Assembly: GCA_038501625.1 (NCBI GenBank)
Contig: JAZAYU010000217.1
Location: 226,001 to 290,000 of the forward strand
Direction of reading: 5' to 3'
Source: Corbicula japonica
Taxonomy: Eukaryota; Mollusca; Bivalvia; Venerida; Cyrenidae
DNA length: 64,000 nucleotides
In this document: in pieces, positions 60,288 through 64,000 of the stretch
How the letters are laid out: each line of letters opens with the position of its first letter
Numbering within the stretch: position 1 is the first letter of the stretch
Program-made: the position numbers and the translations under genes
Notes under the pieces: model-generated
The model's database searches: none
Seen by the model: only the letters and a program-made list of their open reading frames with translations
Told to the model about the DNA's origin: nothing

Positions 60288-60500
60288 TTGCAGTAGGTGA
60301 CCTAGATGCCTAGCGGCTTGCAGTTGGTGGCGTAGAGGCCTAGCGGTGTGCAGTTGGCGGCCTTGAGACCAATGGGCGTGCAGTTGGCGGCCTAGAGGCC
60401 TAGCGGCGTGCAGTTGGCGGCCTAGAGACCTAGCGGCGTGCAGTTGGCGGCCTAGGGGCCTAGCGGCGTGCAGTTCGCGGCCAAGCGGACTAGCTTCACG
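60288..60500 (+). repeat. ~30-bp GC-rich minisatellite (GCGTGCAGTTGGCGGCCTAG)
   Basis: About seven units of GCGTGCAGTTGGCGGCCTAG plus AGGCCTAGCG. It is related to the core of the 10478-10825 array and of the foldback arms at 43344-44335. The far end has CTAGCTTCACGCTGGCC, the core in inverted orientation. Confidence 0.85.
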
Positions 60501-61410
60501 CTGGCCATAAAGCGAAGAGTTTTAAAAACCAAAGAGTGTAGATCCTGATCAGACTTCACTGTCGAGCAACGAATTTAAAATTACCACATAATAAGGAATT
60601 GAACTTAAAACTTAGTTGATAAAAGTTGAGATCCTCGTATTTAAGCACCCACGAAATCGGAGTCTTACGAAAAACCACGAAATTTTATGCCCACGAATAT
60701 AGGTGCTTTCACAGTAAAAAACCTGAACCTCCTTTCCCTAGAGTACTCTAACAGGTTTGTCTGTAGGACCATACCAAAACCTCTTTTTTAAACAAACTTG
60801 TATGCAGACTTTGACGTAACCCCTTTCGAGAAACGCCTATGTGAGGTATGTTGAGTGTTGACTCATTAATAAGATTACAGTAAAAATACAACAAGATACT
60901 GATTTCCATTACCAGTTCTTTTTTTTAAATACCAATAATTATATTTTTAATGTTACTGCATAATTTTTACGCTCACAGCCCATTATAAACGTAAACATGG
61001 CGCATTAAACATTAAACACAAAAAAACGACACTAAATTATAACTTAACTATAACCCCGTTTAACCATTTAATGAACTGCATGATTGTGACACTTCGTTCA
61101 TGTAAAATGTCATGAAAAATACCCACTCTCCTAATGGACAAAAACTCGAACATTTTGACGTGCGACATGTATCACCGAAACCATTTTTACAGGTGTCAGA
61201 TTGGACCAGCGGCCACACACGTTTATAGAAATCAACGGACCATATTTTGAAGTGACCACCTTTTTGTCTTTTCTGTTATTTGTTTGATACACTGTCTACA
61301 TGTAGGGTCGTTAAGTGACATTCTCGCCTTTTTTCTGGAGAGCAGCGATCAAGTTATTATTGTGAATTGCCTGGGTAGAACCTTTTTTTACATTGAATAT
61401 GGCTGATATT

Positions 61411-61619
61411 CTATGTGTGACCAATCTAGATCCAGATCAGCCTGCGCATCACTGCAGTCTGATCAGGATCTAAACCGTTTGCTTTCAGATTCATTAAATT
61501 ATTTATCTCCATGAAGCGAACACTGTCTAAGATTTAGATCGGATTGCATGGCTGTGCAAGTTGAACTGGATCTACACTGGTTGCCCAAGTGATAGGCCTG
61601 TCCATGGGGTAAAGGGATC
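61411..61619. mobile_element. MITE, family T, diverged
   Basis: AATCTAGATCCAGATCAGCC, GTCTGATCAGGATCTAAACC and GAACTGGATCTACACTGGTT, with a GGGTAAAGGGATC right end. Confidence 0.65.
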
Positions 61620-62204
61620 TTTAGTAGACCAAACATTGTTATCACTCAAATTGTCAAGTTTCTAACATGAAGAGTAAGATGTTACATAAATTATTCAAAC
61701 CTTGTTATAAAGCATAACATAAAGACAAGAACGGACGTTTTATACACGTACGTCAACATAGGTTTCCTAAAATTTCAGATATATTCATTCAAAGAGAAGT
61801 CTTATTCAAGAACTGTTGTTCCACAATTAATGTAGTGCTTTAATCAACTCAAAATAACTTGCCTACTCTCCCACAGAATAACATTGTTTCTTATTTGACA
61901 TTCTGTTTTCAACGTAGAAATATTTAATCATTAGGGTACATTAAAATTCCGTTTTCTCTTAAGATAAATAAATGAAAGAAAAATCAAGGTGACCATACAG
62001 GAATTGCTTATGCCACCGAACCAACGGCGCCTTGATACTTCTGTTTTGTCTAAACAGTGTGTTTCAGCCATTCCCAAGATAAATTGCTACTAATCCCAAA
62101 TAGTTGTTTATATGTAAGAGATATCGTAATGTTAATGCTGGATTACTGTACAAAACTGAAAATTACTGGAAGCTTTTTCGCAGAACTTCTTTTTTCTGGT
62201 CGTT

Positions 62205-62380
62205 TTCAAGGGGATCCAGAGAGGTTCGGTGTGGTCGATCGAACCCCCATTTTGGACAGCAATATTGAATTTTCATGGGGAGTTTGGTAAGAAATTTGGG
62301 AATTATTATATAACTGCCATATGACTGCCCCAAACGAAACCCCTTTCTGGAACTTGCACCCGACCTGGTTTGGTCAGTTT
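62205..62380 (+). repeat. dispersed repeat, family D (best copy)
   Basis: GGGGATCCAGAGAGGTTCGG, CAGCAATATTGAATTTTCAT, ATGACTGCCCCAAACGAAAC and CTTGCACCCGACCTGG. The short plus-strand frame at 62057-62290 runs into it and is not supported as a gene. Confidence 0.65.
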
Positions 62381-62574
62381 TTCTTCCGTAACAGAAATCG
62401 AATATAGGGCTATAATATTATGTTTCACTGGAAAGTCTTCAGGTCAAATCACAAGACGATCAGCATTTCTACACAAGAACAGCCGTGGCTGAGATTAGAA
62501 ACATGGCAAGTCTGACTCGAATCCCTGCCTACCGAAGGAATTCTTGTCTAAGCATGAGAACGGGTACCACGAAT

Positions 62575-62830
62575 GGAGACCAATTTAAGATCTCAGCAAT
62601 CTGATTATTTGATACTTAAAACGGCCTCACTGAGAATCAACCAGTCTATTTTGCTTAGATCTGAGACTGGTTTCCATGCTAAGTTTCAAAACCTTGTGAC
62701 TGCGAATATACACATATGATGGAAGACCAGTCTAAATTCACTTGCATTGGATTGGTCATTTTGAACCTTGTATAAATGCCAACCAATAAGTGACCAGAGT
62801 TTGTCGACTGGTCTCCTGTCTCAAATTAAT
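62575..62830. mobile_element. family F MITE remnants
   Basis: GGAGACCAATTTAAGATCTC, AGATCTGAGACTGGTTTCCA and GAAGACCAGTCTAAATTCAC represent two decayed foldback copies side by side. Confidence 0.55.
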
Positions 62831-62834
62831 GTAA

Positions 62835-64000
62835 TCCTAGTTGCAGACCACTTTTTAAAATAAATCGCAGCAAATCAAGAATCAAATCAGGTTATACAGT
62901 ACTAATTCTAGTATCTCATAATATGCCAAAGCAAGTTTCTAGCCGAATCACAAAAGATAATTTCAAGTAAAGTGTGGCACGAGTAATTGGCTTCACAGAT
63001 AAAATATCTAATTAAAGATGGCAGACGGGTTCCATACGCAGTTCGGTTACCTTTCACTTGCAAATAAATGATACATTTAATGTACACCTCTCAAGTGTAG
63101 ATTGATAAATAAATTCTGTTTTATTTCTCATCATACCTCGTATGAGTACTTGTATCATAGAAAGTTATTCTTAAGTAGATAGTCCCTTGATTTTTGTATA
63201 CATAATATTATAAAATTAGCTGAAAAAATATAATTTCGATATGTTAATTATTATTGTATATTAATTGCCGACGGAAAACAAAATAAACAGATTCTTATGA
63301 AATGGAATTCGTTAGTTTCTATGGTACATAATTATCATATCCTTGTGTACCAGTATTTGCTTGTTTCTATATTATGAAATGTACATTTTTAAATTGTCGC
63401 TATTGATACATAAGTCACATCGTAAAAAAGTTCTTTCTTCATCTTTAAGTAGATTAAATTAGGCAGGGCGAAGTTTTTATAACTTACCACAATAGTGTTG
63501 TAGCCTAACTAAGTAGCTGGAATACAATTTAGGTAACAGTGAGATAGGCTATTTCTATTACCAATTTATTAACCGTTATTAATCCTACTAGTTATCTAAC
63601 TTGGCCCCTTATATTGTCAAATAACCGCCATTTGTGGTTGTATCATTTACAGACGAATTATGAAAATATATTGTTTGATATATTTCAGTGTATGTCATTT
63701 CTACTTAATTCGAACCCACGGCGATAGAGTGAATGATATAAACCCGATCCCGTGACAATAGTGCCTCAAAACCTATCCCCTTACTTGAAATCTCGCATCC
63801 GCCTGAAGGTTCACAGTCGTTTAACGAGGCCACCATATTATTCCTTTCTCTTTACAACTCGTTTCATTTCAGAACAAAATGTGTCTCGTCCTCGACATCT
63901 ATTTTACAAAGTGTATTAATTCTGCCGATGAAGTTTGAATATAAATCTTCCTACAAATAAACATGCCACGAAAACTGTTGGTTTCTGTCTCGAACCACAC
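62835..64000. other. intergenic, nothing recognised
   Basis: AT-rich. A family D tail fragment (ACTTGAAATCTCGCATCCGC) lies at about 63785-63804. Confidence 0.5.

Overview
This looks like a 64 kb piece of nuclear DNA from an invertebrate animal, most likely a lophotrochozoan and probably a bivalve mollusc. The grounds are a Frizzled 5/8-type receptor gene with GT-AG introns inside its cysteine-rich domain, an intergenic sequence that is AT-rich and very repeat-rich, metazoan-style tRNA genes, a non-LTR retrotransposon, and many short inverted-repeat elements. The species assignment is inference. The window has no bacterial gene layout.

Layout. 1-3.94 kb: the 3' part of an L1-like LINE (end of ORF1, then ORF2 with endonuclease, reverse transcriptase and a terminal Cys/His motif), broken by two frameshifts and ending in a TGTCAT-type tail. 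3.94-8.45 kb: duplicated blocks, each with an intron-containing tRNA-Met(CAU) gene. 8.8-20 kb: foldback MITEs, a 23-bp GC-rich minisatellite, microsatellites and a LINE relic. 21.07-24.90 kb, minus strand: the one convincing protein-coding host gene, a complete three-exon Frizzled 5/8 receptor (608 or 600 residues). 25-33.8 kb: non-coding sequence with scattered MITEs. 33.8-37.0 kb: an inverted copy of the 5.55-8.43 kb block, with two more tRNA-Met genes on the minus strand. 40.1 kb: another tRNA-Met. 42.3-43.2 kb: a tandem cluster of tRNA-Met genes alternating with degenerate tRNA-like units. 43.34-44.34 kb: a 1-kb foldback element with arms built of tandem subrepeats and flanked by an 8-bp direct repeat. 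47-64 kb: complex trinucleotide arrays, more MITEs, a second LINE relic, a 44-bp and a 39-bp tandem array, and no convincing host gene.

Function. The Frizzled protein is a seven-pass Wnt receptor; nothing else here clearly belongs to its pathway. The tRNA-Met copies keep promoter boxes, cloverleaf pairing and T-rich Pol III terminators, so several may be transcribed. Most other content is selfish or simple repeats. The items most worth a second look are the LINE ORF1/ORF2 junction (same frame, one UAG in a Moloney-type readthrough context), the intron-bearing tRNA-Met copies carried in large duplications, the inverted repeat flanking the Frizzled gene, and the 1-kb foldback element.
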